NCBI GenBank assembly: GCA_049115715.1
Contig: JAGDZQ010000025.1
Location: forward strand, 124,001 to 188,000
Reading direction: 5' to 3'
DNA length: 64,000 nt
DNA from: JAMZMI01 sp049115715
GTDB taxonomy: Bacteria; Bacteroidota; Bacteroidia; Cytophagales; Cyclobacteriaceae
The notes beneath the pieces are model-generated. The model saw only the letters and a program-made list of their open reading frames with translations, did no database searches and was not told the DNA's origin. The position numbers and the translations under genes are program-made. Position 1 is the first letter of the stretch. Every line of letters begins with the position of its first letter. Below are positions 16,401-24,452 of the stretch, in pieces.

Positions 16401-17217
16401 AAATAAAGGCTTTGAGTTGTTTTTTCTGCTCAGAATCAATCTGAACTAAATTGGAAATCAGCCATCCAGAGTTTAGACTAGATCTATTGAATTTGGTCAA
16501 TTCAAAATACCAGCCACCAATGCTGAAAAAGTGAAATTTGACATTCTCAACAGTTTTAAATCGAAGGTTCCCTCTATTCATTTCATAGACAAATAAGGTC
16601 ACAAAATCAGGTTCAAAAGACCTTTTGGTAAAGGATTCGGTGGCAACTCCCTCTTGAAATGCTTTTCGCAAATTCATAAAATCAAGCTCATGACTCATTG
16701 GATGTATAAACGATTTCTGATTTGATGTGTCTTTCAAAAATTGCTCCTTAAAGGGTTCGAAAATCAGATCTGCAATGACCCATTCATATCCTTGACCTTG
16801 CTGCTGAACCTCCATAAAGAGTATGATCGAAACCTCTTCTCCTTTGAACTGAAAACTAGTTTTGACCTCTGCTGTCCAAGTGTCAGAATGGAAATCGAGA
16901 AACTTGGGGGATTTTTTGTCTATAACCTCCTCTACAAATCGCTCCTTAGTTTTGTTATCTATAGCAGAATGGAAATCAAACAAAATTGGCAGGTAGTCAG
17001 CTCGTAGCTTTTTGCTCTGGTATTGACGATCTGTCTCATAAAGGCGATCTCCCTTTTTAGTTTCGGTACCATTGAACCTGCGAAAAAACTGATTAACCTG
17101 CTTAGTATCAGCTAGTAGCTTATCACGATGATCTTCCTTTTCATCAAAAAGGTTTCCTTGCGCCAGCAAGGAAACCTGTATTATCATAAATGAAAGACAT
17201 AAGCAAAGTCTAATCAT
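16390..17217 (-). CDS. Secreted protein of unknown function (275 aa)
   Basis: A signal peptide (MIRLCLCLSFMIIQVSLLAQ) is followed by a mixed alpha/beta domain. It contains strands such as VSIILFMEVQQQGQGYEWVIADLIF and ends WLISNLVQIDSEQKKQLKAFIYDK. The pattern of a helix-rich first half and long paired strands resembles SnoaL/NTF2-like secreted domains seen in the neighbouring 191-aa protein and in the LRR protein, but no family can be named. The ATG overlaps the stop of the gene upstream by 4 bases and its own end overlaps the LRR gene, so the three are made as one unit. Confidence 0.65.
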   Translation of the reverse strand: MIRLCLCLSFMIIQVSLLAQGNLFDEKEDHRDKLLADTKQVNQFFRRFNGTETKKGDRLYETDRQYQSKKLRADYLPILFDFHSAIDNKTKERFVEEVIDKKSPKFLDFHSDTWTAEVKTSFQFKGEEVSIILFMEVQQQGQGYEWVIADLIFEPFKEQFLKDTSNQKSFIHPMSHELDFMNLRKAFQEGVATESFTKRSFEPDFVTLFVYEMNRGNLRFKTVENVKFHFFSIGGWYFELTKFNRSSLNSGWLISNLVQIDSEQKKQLKAFIYDK

Positions 17218-17789
17218 ATAGTCGTTTCTGTCACTCTAATATCGCCAAGTAGCACATCCCAAAATGTGATTGAACGTCCCGCGATTTGTGTTTTCTTTTT
17301 CTCGACGTAGATCGTGATGTCCTTTTTAGTTGTGTCCTTATAGCTCAAACCATCTTCAGTGGTGCCCTCGAACTTTTGATAGATGGTAATCACTCCTACA
17401 AACTTACCATCTGGCTGCTGAACTAAATCACTTATATAATGAATATCGTACCATTCAATGTTCACCTTATCATAGCTCAAAGCCATTAAACGCTGAAAGT
17501 AGTCTCTCACTTTATAATAGCTAATCTCCTCGGTACTTAAGGAAGAAACTCCCATCTCGCTATCTACTGCAAAAAGCTCTTCTGCTCTATCCATCACACG
17601 GTTTGCCTCTGAAAAGGGAGTTTTCTTGTCTCCTATAATCGAGATGTATTTGCTTAAGTCTCTCACTTTTTCCAAAGCAAGAGAATCAATGGCTTGCTTT
17701 CGTTTTGGACTTATATAATCTGTCTGTGCTCCTACGGATAGGGATGTGAAAAACAACACAGCTATTATTAAATAAATACTATTTTTCAT
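17214..17789 (-). CDS. Secreted protein of unknown function (191 aa)
   Basis: A signal peptide (1-21, ending SVGAQ) is followed by a helical part (KRKQAIDSLALEKVRDLSKYIS) and strand-rich part with KVNIEWYDIHYISDLV, GVITIYQKFEG and DITIYVEKKKTQ. The order of helices and strands parallels the N-terminal 190 residues of the LRR protein two genes downstream (INQTFKKAF..., FYKVSFNSLVEG, QRFIEINLDKQ), suggesting a shared fold. Function unknown; it is probably periplasmic or secreted. It lies 20 bases after the lipoprotein gene and overlaps the next gene by 4 bases. Confidence 0.65.
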   Translation of the reverse strand: MKNSIYLIIAVLFFTSLSVGAQTDYISPKRKQAIDSLALEKVRDLSKYISIIGDKKTPFSEANRVMDRAEELFAVDSEMGVSSLSTEEISYYKVRDYFQRLMALSYDKVNIEWYDIHYISDLVQQPDGKFVGVITIYQKFEGTTEDGLSYKDTTKKDITIYVEKKKTQIAGRSITFWDVLLGDIRVTETTI

Positions 17790-17809
17790 ACTGATAAATT
17801 TTTGTCTGG

Positions 17810-18307
17810 TTAAAACGATTTTCTAAGAACTAATTCTTTGATCTTGCCATTATCATCATAGATAATTTCCTGAACCTTATCAGACTTTTTATTGGTGTCT
17901 TTCAGGTAGTTTAAGTACTTGGATATGGTCGTGGGTTCATCATAGTCTACAGTACCATCCAAGCTATAAATCTCTATCAGCACCAAAGCATCAGACGAAG
18001 AAAACATACTAAGGGTTTGCGAAATATCTGCGTTAGCTTTTGAGGCATTGGACGCCTGAGAAATCGAAGAAAAATACTGATTGAGTTTCTCAGATTTTGC
18101 AACTTCCAATGGCTCTTCTTTTTTCTCTATCTCTGGTTTTTTCTCATCTTCAATAGCTTGAGCTATCTCCTCTTTCACCTGTTCTTTGTCAGTGATATCA
18201 GTAACTTTTTTCTTGCCTTTGCAGGAAACTCCCACAATGAGAAACGCTAGAATAACTGCCCAGCTCAGAGTTTTAATTTGATTCATCTTATTGTTCATGA
18301 TTTTCAT
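17810..18307 (-). CDS. Conserved lipoprotein, first gene of the LRR operon
   Basis: This 165-aa protein has a lipoprotein signal with the lipobox VGVSC near residue 30, a Lys/Glu-rich linker (DKEQVKEEIAQAIEDEKKPE...) and a C-terminal domain ending in DYDEPTTISKYLNYLKDT...IYDDNGKIKELVL. From memory, that C-terminal pattern recurs in small conserved proteins of Bacteroidota; their function is not known to me. It is probably anchored in the inner or outer membrane facing the periplasm and heads a five-gene unit of secreted proteins. I used the first ATG (18307); Met4 or Met8 would also be possible. Confidence 0.7.
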   Translation of the reverse strand: MKIMNNKMNQIKTLSWAVILAFLIVGVSCKGKKKVTDITDKEQVKEEIAQAIEDEKKPEIEKKEEPLEVAKSEKLNQYFSSISQASNASKANADISQTLSMFSSSDALVLIEIYSLDGTVDYDEPTTISKYLNYLKDTNKKSDKVQEIIYDDNGKIKELVLRKSF

Positions 18308-18323
18308 GTTGTATTCCTTTTGA

Positions 18324-18337
18324 GTTATTTAAATAAC
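18324..18337. promoter_or_regulatory. 14-bp perfect palindrome upstream of the LRR operon
   Basis: GTTATTTAAATAAC is a perfect palindrome located 17 bases before the ATG of the lipoprotein gene, where an operator or leader element would lie. The AT richness makes chance occurrence possible, so this is a weak call. Confidence 0.3.
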
Positions 18338-18531
18338 AACGAGTCGTTCTAAGCAAATAACATTCCAAAATCAAATTCTTTTTTATTCTTCTGAAGAGAA
18401 TAAGATCTGAATATTGTTGCTTAGTTGAGAAAGGACGTAAAAAAACGGAGAAGGATTCTGAGAATGAGATTAAACCTCACTTTTTACCCAGAATAAGTAA
18501 AATCATATTTAGAAAAATCTTACTATCTTTA

Positions 18532-18539
18532 TAACTTTG
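18532..18539 (+). promoter_or_regulatory. -7 box upstream of the 125-aa protein gene
   Basis: TAACTTTG matches TAnnTTTG and lies 61 bases before the ATG at 18601. It would give a leader of about 50 bases. Confidence 0.45.
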
Positions 18540-18600
18540 TGCTTTGTAAAAAAGGAATTTTTGACCAAAGGCTATACCTAAGAATCATAAAAAGCGATAT

Positions 18601-18978
18601 ATGTTACTACAATCCAGACAATCTGTACCCTACGATAAGTTATTAGGGGACGTAATTGGAAAAGTGAAAAAACAAGGTTACTCGGACATCAGAGCAGATT
18701 TAGAGGAGTATGAAGCTCCTACTCAGATCATAGGCAAGACAAACGATGTAAATTTTACTCCTGACTTGACTGCTATTAAAGATGAAGGAAAGAACTACTT
18801 CGAGATTGCACAAAAAATTGAAAACACCAGAGATTTGGTCAATAAGTGGAAATTGCTTGAAACACTTGCTGGTATGAAAAAAGGAACATTTCAGATTTTT
18901 GTTCCTCATGGTCAAATGAAATTTACTCAGGAGCTAATCCTAGAACATAATATCAAAGCGAAGTTGATCAAGTTATAA
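18601..18978 (+). CDS. Conserved small protein of unknown function (125 aa)
   Basis: This is a soluble, mixed-charge protein with no signal peptide. The pattern NFTPDLTAIKDEGKNYFEIAQ followed by WKLLETLAGMKKGTFQIFVPHGQMKFTQELI gives an Asp - strand - Glu-x-x core with a following helix and a further hydrophobic strand, which resembles the fold order of PD-(D/E)xK-like proteins, but a catalytic lysine is not evident. This is a fold guess only. The gene is monocistronic with its own -7 box and ends in a strong terminator. Confidence 0.7.
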   Translation: MLLQSRQSVPYDKLLGDVIGKVKKQGYSDIRADLEEYEAPTQIIGKTNDVNFTPDLTAIKDEGKNYFEIAQKIENTRDLVNKWKLLETLAGMKKGTFQIFVPHGQMKFTQELILEHNIKAKLIKL

Positions 18979-19001
18979 TGAATCAACTCTCAATTAAGAA
19001 T

Positions 19002-19029
19002 AAAAAAAGCCTCAAATGAGGCTTTTTTT
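19002..19029. terminator. Bidirectional Rho-independent terminator
   Basis: Perfect stem AAAAAAAGCCTCA / TGAGGCTTTTTTT (19002-19014 and 19017-19029) with a 2-base gap at the loop, rich in A on one side and T on the other. It ends both the 125-aa gene (plus) and the CvfB-like gene (minus), overlapping the last codons of the latter by two bases. Confidence 0.9.
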
Positions 19030-19867
19030 ATTTCAGTTCGATTCCTTTCTCCCCGATTCTTATGAGCTCCTTTTTGTAGAGTGCTCCTATCGCCTTTTTG
19101 AAAGTTTTTTTACTCATTTGTAAAGTCCCGTAAATTTTTTCAGGTTCACTTTTATCATGCAATGTAAGAGAACCTCCATTTCCTTGAAGAACTTCCAAAA
19201 TCTTATCAGCATTTGGCTCTATGCTCTCATAACCTGCTTTCTGTAGGGATAGGTCGATTTTGTTGTCTTCACGAATGTTTTTAACGTACCCTTTTCTCTT
19301 TTCACCCGGTGTTATGCGAGTGAATATCTCATTCATGTAGATGAGCCCCTTATAGGTATTATTGATAATCGCTTTATAGCCAAGTTCAGTCTCCTGATAT
19401 ATGAGTAGGTCAACTTCTTGTCCTTCTTCCAGCTCTATATTTTCGTGTTCAAGAAATTTGTTCACATGAGAAGAGCCCACAAGCCTATCCGTAACTTCAT
19501 CCAGATACATATTGACAAGGTATGATTCGCCTTGCTCCATTTTTTGAGCTTGCTCTTTGAATGGAACAAAAAGATCTTTTTCTAAACCCCAGTCTAGAAA
19601 TGCTCCAATGGATGTTACCTGACTTACTCTTAAAAATCCGAATTTCCCAATTTCTATTTTAGGCGTCATCGTAGTGGCAATCATCCTATCCTCAGAGTCG
19701 TTATATATAAATACCTCCAAATGATCACCGACTTCCGTTCCCTCAGGAACCCACTTTGTTGGCATAAGGATTTCTTCTACATCATCGCCCAGATAGATGC
19801 CAAAATCCGTTTCCTTTAGTACTTCTAAAGTGTTGTATTTGCCTATTTCTACAATTGGAATGGACAT
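19028..19867 (-). CDS. CvfB-family S1 RNA-binding protein
   Basis: This 279-aa protein has tandem S1-like OB-fold domains: residues 1-66 (LEVLKETDFGIYLG...), 70-135 (FLRVSQVTSIGAFLDWGLEKDLFVPF, the clearest S1 motif) and 140-220 (QEVDLLIYQETELGYKAII...). A winged-helix-like C-terminus follows (about 222-279, KTFKKAIGALYKKELI). This is the CvfB/YitL arrangement, and the length matches. Family members bind RNA and affect expression of many genes. It is a single gene on the minus strand sharing its terminator with the converging gene. Confidence 0.88.
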   Translation of the reverse strand: MSIPIVEIGKYNTLEVLKETDFGIYLGDDVEEILMPTKWVPEGTEVGDHLEVFIYNDSEDRMIATTMTPKIEIGKFGFLRVSQVTSIGAFLDWGLEKDLFVPFKEQAQKMEQGESYLVNMYLDEVTDRLVGSSHVNKFLEHENIELEEGQEVDLLIYQETELGYKAIINNTYKGLIYMNEIFTRITPGEKRKGYVKNIREDNKIDLSLQKAGYESIEPNADKILEVLQGNGGSLTLHDKSEPEKIYGTLQMSKKTFKKAIGALYKKELIRIGEKGIELK

Positions 19868-20058
19868 ATTGCTATTTTACTTAGAGTCAATTTACCTTTT
19901 AGCTCAGAGGCATTGTAATTATCTGATAATGAGAGGCAAATGACTAACTTTTGTGAAATTTAAAAATGAACCTAATATTATTGCTCAAAGGTATTGCAAT
20001 TCTAATGGCTATTTTATCTTCGCAAAAAATTAGAACTCATTAAACTAAAATATATAGA

Positions 20059-20496
20059 ATGAAAAGTGCAGAAATCCACACTAAGAAAGGTGTGATGAAA
20101 TTGAATTTCTTTGAAGAAGACGCTCCTAACACTGTAGAAAATTTCACTAAACTAGCTAAAGACGGCTTCTATGATGGCTTGATCTTCCATAGAGTAATCC
20201 CAAACTTTATGATTCAAGGTGGATGCCCAGATGGAATAGGTAGTGGTGGACCTGGATACTCAATCGATTGTGAGCTTGATGGCGAAAACCAATATCATGA
20301 TAAAGGTGTGATCTCAATGGCACACGCAGGTCGCAATACTGGAGGTTCTCAGTTTTTCATTTGCCACAACAGAGAAAACACCCAGCATCTTGATAGAAAT
20401 CACACTGTATTTGGAAAAGTGGTTGAAGGATTAGATGTTATCGACACAATCAGTCAAGGTGACGTCATGGAAAAGGTAGTGATCATAGAAGATTAA
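20059..20496 (+). CDS. Cyclophilin-type peptidyl-prolyl cis-trans isomerase
   Basis: This 145-aa protein is a compact cytoplasmic cyclophilin (no signal peptide). The catalytic Arg lies in FHRVIPNFMIQGG, followed by GSGGPGYSIDCE, SMAHAGRNTGGSQFFIC with the substrate-binding Gln-Phe-Phe, and HTVFGKVVEGLDVID. All active-site elements of the family are present. The length is at the short end for bacterial PpiB-type proteins. It should speed up X-Pro isomerisation during protein folding. Confidence 0.95.
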   Translation: MKSAEIHTKKGVMKLNFFEEDAPNTVENFTKLAKDGFYDGLIFHRVIPNFMIQGGCPDGIGSGGPGYSIDCELDGENQYHDKGVISMAHAGRNTGGSQFFICHNRENTQHLDRNHTVFGKVVEGLDVIDTISQGDVMEKVVIIED

Positions 20497-20510
20497 TATC
20501 AAGGAAGTAG

Positions 20511-20536
20511 CGAAAGATAGGTCATAGAATCTTTCG
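20511..20536 (+). terminator. Stem-loop after the cyclophilin gene
   Basis: A perfect 8-bp stem CGAAAGAT / ATCTTTCG (20511-20518 and 20529-20536) with a 10-base loop starts 15 bases after the cyclophilin stop. There is no T-run, so it may be a weak terminator or an mRNA 3'-end protection hairpin. Confidence 0.4.
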
Positions 20537-20549
20537 TACTTCAACTTCA

Positions 20550-20608
20550 AAAGCATATCGACGAGTTAGTCATATTTTCGAAAGGAAGTTTTCTCGTAGA
20601 TATGCTTT
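20550..20608. repeat. Long inverted repeat before recQ
   Basis: Arms of 16 bases (20550-20565 and 20593-20608) are complementary at 15 of 16 positions, with a 27-base loop. The hairpin lies about 100 bases before recQ and 54 bases after the cyclophilin stop. It lacks terminator features on either strand and may be a structured leader, a small-RNA-like element or a palindromic repeat. Confidence 0.5.
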
Positions 20609-20707
20609 CAAAACAATCTCCTTCCAATACAGCAAGTGGGTTCAAAGCAATTCTGAACCACAGCTTGAATATTCTAATACGAGCCTTTTCACCACTCAAT
20701 TATTATT

Positions 20708-22807
20708 TTGGACTACAAAGAGAAGATCCTCCCAACATTAAAAAAATACTTTGGTTACGATTCGTTTCGAGATCAGCAAGAGCAAATCATCGAAACAGTT
20801 TTAGATGGAAAGGATTGTATGGTCATCATGCCAACAGGCGGTGGCAAGTCTGTTTGCTTTCAGCTCCCTTCTCTTCTACTCGATGGAGTAACTTTAGTCA
20901 TATCTCCTCTTATTGCCTTGATGAAAGATCAGGTAGATGGCTTGAACGCTAATGGAATCGGGGCGAACTACTACAACAGCAGTCAATCTGATGATGAACA
21001 GCAAAGCATCATCAGAAAGATCTCTGATAAAGAGATAAAGCTGCTTTATGTCGCTCCAGAAAGTCTGCAAGCGCTAAGCCATCTAATCAACGAAACTTAC
21101 ATAAGCTGTGTGGCAATAGACGAAGCACACTGCATTTCTTCATGGGGTCATGATTTTCGTCCTTCATATCAGCAGCTGGGTTTTATAAAAAAGAAGCTTC
21201 CCAACACGCCTCTCATTGCCTTAACTGCCACGGCGGACAAAGCAACAAGGCAAGACATTTTGAACCAACTTCAGATACCAGAGGCACGACAATTCATCAC
21301 TTCCTTTGATAGAAAGAACATTTCCCTTGAGGTACGACCGGCAGATGAACGGGTGAAGCAAATCATCCAGTTTATTCAAAAAAGGCCTAATGAGTCTGGC
21401 ATCATTTATTGCCTTAGCAGAAAATCAACGGAGCAACTGGCAGAGAAGCTTCAAAGCAGTGACATCCCCGCCAATGCTTATCATGCTGGAATGGACTTTG
21501 AGCAACGAACCAAGGTTCAGGAGGACTTTATTTATGACAAAGTACAGATAGTCTGTGCTACGGTGGCTTTCGGAATGGGCATAGATAAGTCAAACGTTCG
21601 ATGGGTAATTCATCACAACATGCCCAAAAACATCGAAGGGTATTATCAGGAAATAGGACGTGCTGGTCGCGATGGACTCCCCTCTCATGCTTTGCTCTTT
21701 CATACTTATGCTGATGTGATACAGCTTAAGAAATTCATGGCTGGCACTCCCAATGAGGAGATTCAACTAGCTAAGCTGGAGCGGATGAAGCAATTCGCGG
21801 ATGCTACTTCATGTAGAAGAAAAGTCCTGCTGAGCTATTTTGGTGAATTGCTAAGTGAGGATTGCGGAGCTTGTGATGTTTGCAAGAACCCTCCTCAGTT
21901 TTTTGATGGTACAGTCATCGCCCAGAAGGCATTGTCAACCATTGCGCGTCTGCACGAAAGGGAAGCTCTGGGTATAGTTATAGAAGTACTTAGAGGTGCG
22001 AAGACCGCTCAACTAATAGAGAAAGGGTACGATAAAGTAAAGACCTACGGAATTGCTTCGGAAATACCACTAAAGGACTGGCAACATTACATGGTGCAAC
22101 TAATAGATCTTGGATACTGTGAGATCGCTTTTCATCAGAATAACGTCCTTAAGCTTACGGAATTCTCCAAAAAGGTCTTGTTCGAAAGTGAGAGGGTACG
22201 ATTGACACGCCCAATCAACTTACAATTGAAAGGGACTTCCAAGAGAGAGGGAATCGCCACTCCAAGTAAAAGCAAAAATGACCTGTTTGAAAATTTGCGA
22301 AAGTTGAGATATCAGATTTCTCAGGAGGAAAGCATCCCAGCGTACCTTGTTTTCAATGATGCCACTTTGAAAGAAATAGAAAGAGCACGTCCTTTGAGTG
22401 CAGCGGATTTTCTAGAAATAAGTGGTGTGGGTCAGCGTAAACTTGAAGTTTACGGAGAGCGATTCATCCAGATGATTCTTGACTTTCAACAAAAAAAGCG
22501 AGGTAAAAAGGAAGACACTCTTCTTGTCACCTACGAGTTGCTTCAATCTGGACTATCGATCGAGGAGATTGCAGCAAAAAGATCTCTCAAAGAGACCACC
22601 ATTTACTCACATCTGGCTTCCCTATACACAAACGGAAAAGATATAGATCTGCTACAGTTCATTGATCAGGAAGATGTAAACAAAGTGAAAAAGGCAAAAG
22701 AAATTCTAGATCAGCCAGAAGGCCTAAAACCTTACTTTGAGCATTTTGAAGAGAAAATGGAGTATGGAAAAATTCGTTTGGCGTTAGCAATACTTGGAAA
22801 GGAATAG
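20708..22807 (+). CDS. recQ: ATP-dependent DNA helicase RecQ
   Basis: This 699-aa 3'-5' DNA helicase acts in recombination repair and fork restart. In order it has motif I MPTGGGKS (about 40-48), the DEAH box with the RecQ aromatic loop (DEAHCISSWGHDFRP), helicase motifs V-VI (TVAFGMGIDKSNVR, EIGRAGRDG), the four-cysteine zinc site (CRRKVLLSYFGE...CGACDVC), a winged-helix domain, an HRDC domain (about 520-595) and a C-terminal HTH_40-like extension (SIEEIAAKRSLKETTIYSHL). The start is TTG at 20708: an in-frame stop lies 33 bases upstream and the next Met is inside motif I, so no ATG is possible. Confidence 0.95.
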   Translation: MDYKEKILPTLKKYFGYDSFRDQQEQIIETVLDGKDCMVIMPTGGGKSVCFQLPSLLLDGVTLVISPLIALMKDQVDGLNANGIGANYYNSSQSDDEQQSIIRKISDKEIKLLYVAPESLQALSHLINETYISCVAIDEAHCISSWGHDFRPSYQQLGFIKKKLPNTPLIALTATADKATRQDILNQLQIPEARQFITSFDRKNISLEVRPADERVKQIIQFIQKRPNESGIIYCLSRKSTEQLAEKLQSSDIPANAYHAGMDFEQRTKVQEDFIYDKVQIVCATVAFGMGIDKSNVRWVIHHNMPKNIEGYYQEIGRAGRDGLPSHALLFHTYADVIQLKKFMAGTPNEEIQLAKLERMKQFADATSCRRKVLLSYFGELLSEDCGACDVCKNPPQFFDGTVIAQKALSTIARLHEREALGIVIEVLRGAKTAQLIEKGYDKVKTYGIASEIPLKDWQHYMVQLIDLGYCEIAFHQNNVLKLTEFSKKVLFESERVRLTRPINLQLKGTSKREGIATPSKSKNDLFENLRKLRYQISQEESIPAYLVFNDATLKEIERARPLSAADFLEISGVGQRKLEVYGERFIQMILDFQQKKRGKKEDTLLVTYELLQSGLSIEEIAAKRSLKETTIYSHLASLYTNGKDIDLLQFIDQEDVNKVKKAKEILDQPEGLKPYFEHFEEKMEYGKIRLALAILGKE

Positions 22808-22841
22808 AACTAGGCAAGGTTGGGGTGGCATCAAATTGATT

Positions 22842-22879
22842 AAGGCATATTTCGCGTCAAATGCGCCTTGATTCTTTTT
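22842..22879 (+). terminator. Probable recQ terminator
   Basis: An interrupted stem AAGGC..ATTT / AAAT..GCCTT (22842-22852 and 22859-22869, with a 2x2 internal loop) is followed by GATTCTTTTT. It lies in the short gap between recQ and the converging transglutaminase gene. Confidence 0.4.
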
Positions 22880-22885
22880 CAGAGA

Positions 22886-23707
22886 TTAATCCAGTGATTC
22901 GATATTGACTTCTGTAGTGAGTTTAGAAGCAGCATCGCCCTTGTAAGTCCCTTGTACAGGAAGCGTGTTATATGGATGATAGCTAGCTGTAATGGGTACA
23001 TAGGCATCATTTACAAATAGGCCAGCAGAAGGATCTAACCCTATCCACCCTGCGCCCGAGACCCAAGCTTCTACCCAGGCATGAAGTTCGTGCCCTATCA
23101 GTTCAGGATTGTATGCATATCCACTTACAAATCGTGCTGGGATGTTTTGATTTCTCAGAATTTGAATCATCATCCACGAAAGATCCCGACATGAACCTTC
23201 TTTGGAAAGAAAGCAATCATCAGGTGTCATTAGATTATATTCATATCTGATTTTATGCTTCCATCCCAAATTTATTTCCTTATTCAACATTGAAAGAAAG
23301 GTAATTGGATTACCATCTGTCAATTGAGCCATTTCATTTGACCACTTCGTCAAACCTGGACTCATTTGTAATTTAGGATGTCGATAAACGTCTAGGATCG
23401 CCTCATGATCCGTTTTGGGGCTATCTTCTATTAAGAAATCAAAGGGATTAATTTCTGCTATATCCAAAACCATTGCAGCCCTAAAGCTTACCCGATCAAG
23501 TTGGTCATTGAACCAACATTGATGATAAGAATCATTCTCAGCGTTTAATCTTATTGACAGACCAGACGGTCGAGGAGATACCTCCATTTCAAATGACACA
23601 AGGTCAATATGAGGCCGATAAGATGGATAGAAATAAAGATGGTGTGGTTCGAGAAATACGGATGCTCCATACTCATATGAAGTAATATGTTCAATACTCA
23701 GACGCAT
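22886..23707 (-). CDS. Transglutaminase-like protease of the Anbu operon
   Basis: This 273-aa cytoplasmic protein has the N-terminal bacterial transglutaminase-associated domain (MRLSIEHITSYEY..., about 1-85) followed by a transglutaminase core. The catalytic triad is visible as Cys173 (EGSCRDLSW), His209 (HAWVEAW) and Asp225 (GLDPSAG). Such enzymes hydrolyse or cross-link amide bonds; the substrate is unknown. It overlaps the Anbu gene by 17 bases and is the last gene of the four-gene unit, an arrangement known for this family. Confidence 0.92.
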   Translation of the reverse strand: MRLSIEHITSYEYGASVFLEPHHLYFYPSYRPHIDLVSFEMEVSPRPSGLSIRLNAENDSYHQCWFNDQLDRVSFRAAMVLDIAEINPFDFLIEDSPKTDHEAILDVYRHPKLQMSPGLTKWSNEMAQLTDGNPITFLSMLNKEINLGWKHKIRYEYNLMTPDDCFLSKEGSCRDLSWMMIQILRNQNIPARFVSGYAYNPELIGHELHAWVEAWVSGAGWIGLDPSAGLFVNDAYVPITASYHPYNTLPVQGTYKGDAASKLTTEVNIESLD

Positions 23708-24452
23708 CCTTCATAATAGTCAATTGTGGTTCTTTATCAACAAAAGCTTTATCTAGTGCTACAGCTGGCAGTTTGTCAATCCCGTCTCGTAAGCGAGTGT
23801 TCCAAAAATCAGAAATATGTCCAAGGTCTTTTTCTTGAAAACGATGCTGATTTAATTTAAATTCATCTTTTCTAAGAATGACCGTATCGATAGGATAATT
23901 CACATCATTGGCTGAGATTCGTGTCGCATCGAAAGATAAAAATCCACTTTTAAGTCCGAATTCCATACTTGATTCGAAAGTAAGTGATCGTTTCAAAATG
24001 GGATTACCAAAACCTGTGTTTCCTATTATAACATAAGGAGTGCCCGGGCCAATTTCGATCCAATTTCCTTCGGGGTATAGCAGATATAGTTTTGGATGCT
24101 TATCTCCTTCCATTTGACCTCCAATTATCGAAAACAAGTTAAACGAAACCCCTGACGACTCAAGGCTTTCCTTATCTTCTCTGGCTACTCTCTTTACCTG
24201 GCCACTAAAGCCATTCACTGCTTTATATAGTTTATCAAACCCGTAATCTTCAGAATCCACCAACTCTTGAAAGTAGGTAATTGCTTTGTCTCTCACAGAT
24301 CTCAGGCCTGAGGTCATAATGAAAAAGGCATGATTGGTTCGTTCGATTGTGTATATCTTCTTAGCCATGGTCGTATCGGTACCAGAAGTAATTCTAGTAT
24401 CAGCAAGACCAATAATCCCTTCTTTGTTTAATATGCCTAAACAGTATGTCAT
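23691..24452 (-). CDS. Anbu, proteasome-type protease
   Basis: This 253-aa protein belongs to the Anbu group, bacterial relatives of proteasome and HslV beta subunits. After removal of Met1 the catalytic nucleophile is Thr2 (MTYCLGI), and the following LADTRITSGTD holds the conserved Asp, while KKIYTIERTNHAF gives the conserved Lys region. Family members form open helical rings and their substrates are unknown. It overlaps the alpha-E gene by 4 bases (ATGA) and the transglutaminase gene by 17 bases. Neighbours match the established Anbu operon of ATP-grasp, alpha-E and transglutaminase. Confidence 0.93.
   Translation of the reverse strand: MTYCLGILNKEGIIGLADTRITSGTDTTMAKKIYTIERTNHAFFIMTSGLRSVRDKAITYFQELVDSEDYGFDKLYKAVNGFSGQVKRVAREDKESLESSGVSFNLFSIIGGQMEGDKHPKLYLLYPEGNWIEIGPGTPYVIIGNTGFGNPILKRSLTFESSMEFGLKSGFLSFDATRISANDVNYPIDTVILRKDEFKLNQHRFQEKDLGHISDFWNTRLRDGIDKLPAVALDKAFVDKEPQLTIMKDASEY

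Noticed and set aside
16401..16439. N-terminal extension of the LRR gene from 16439
   Set aside because: The signal peptide begins at the ATG at 16400; 13 added residues would precede it.
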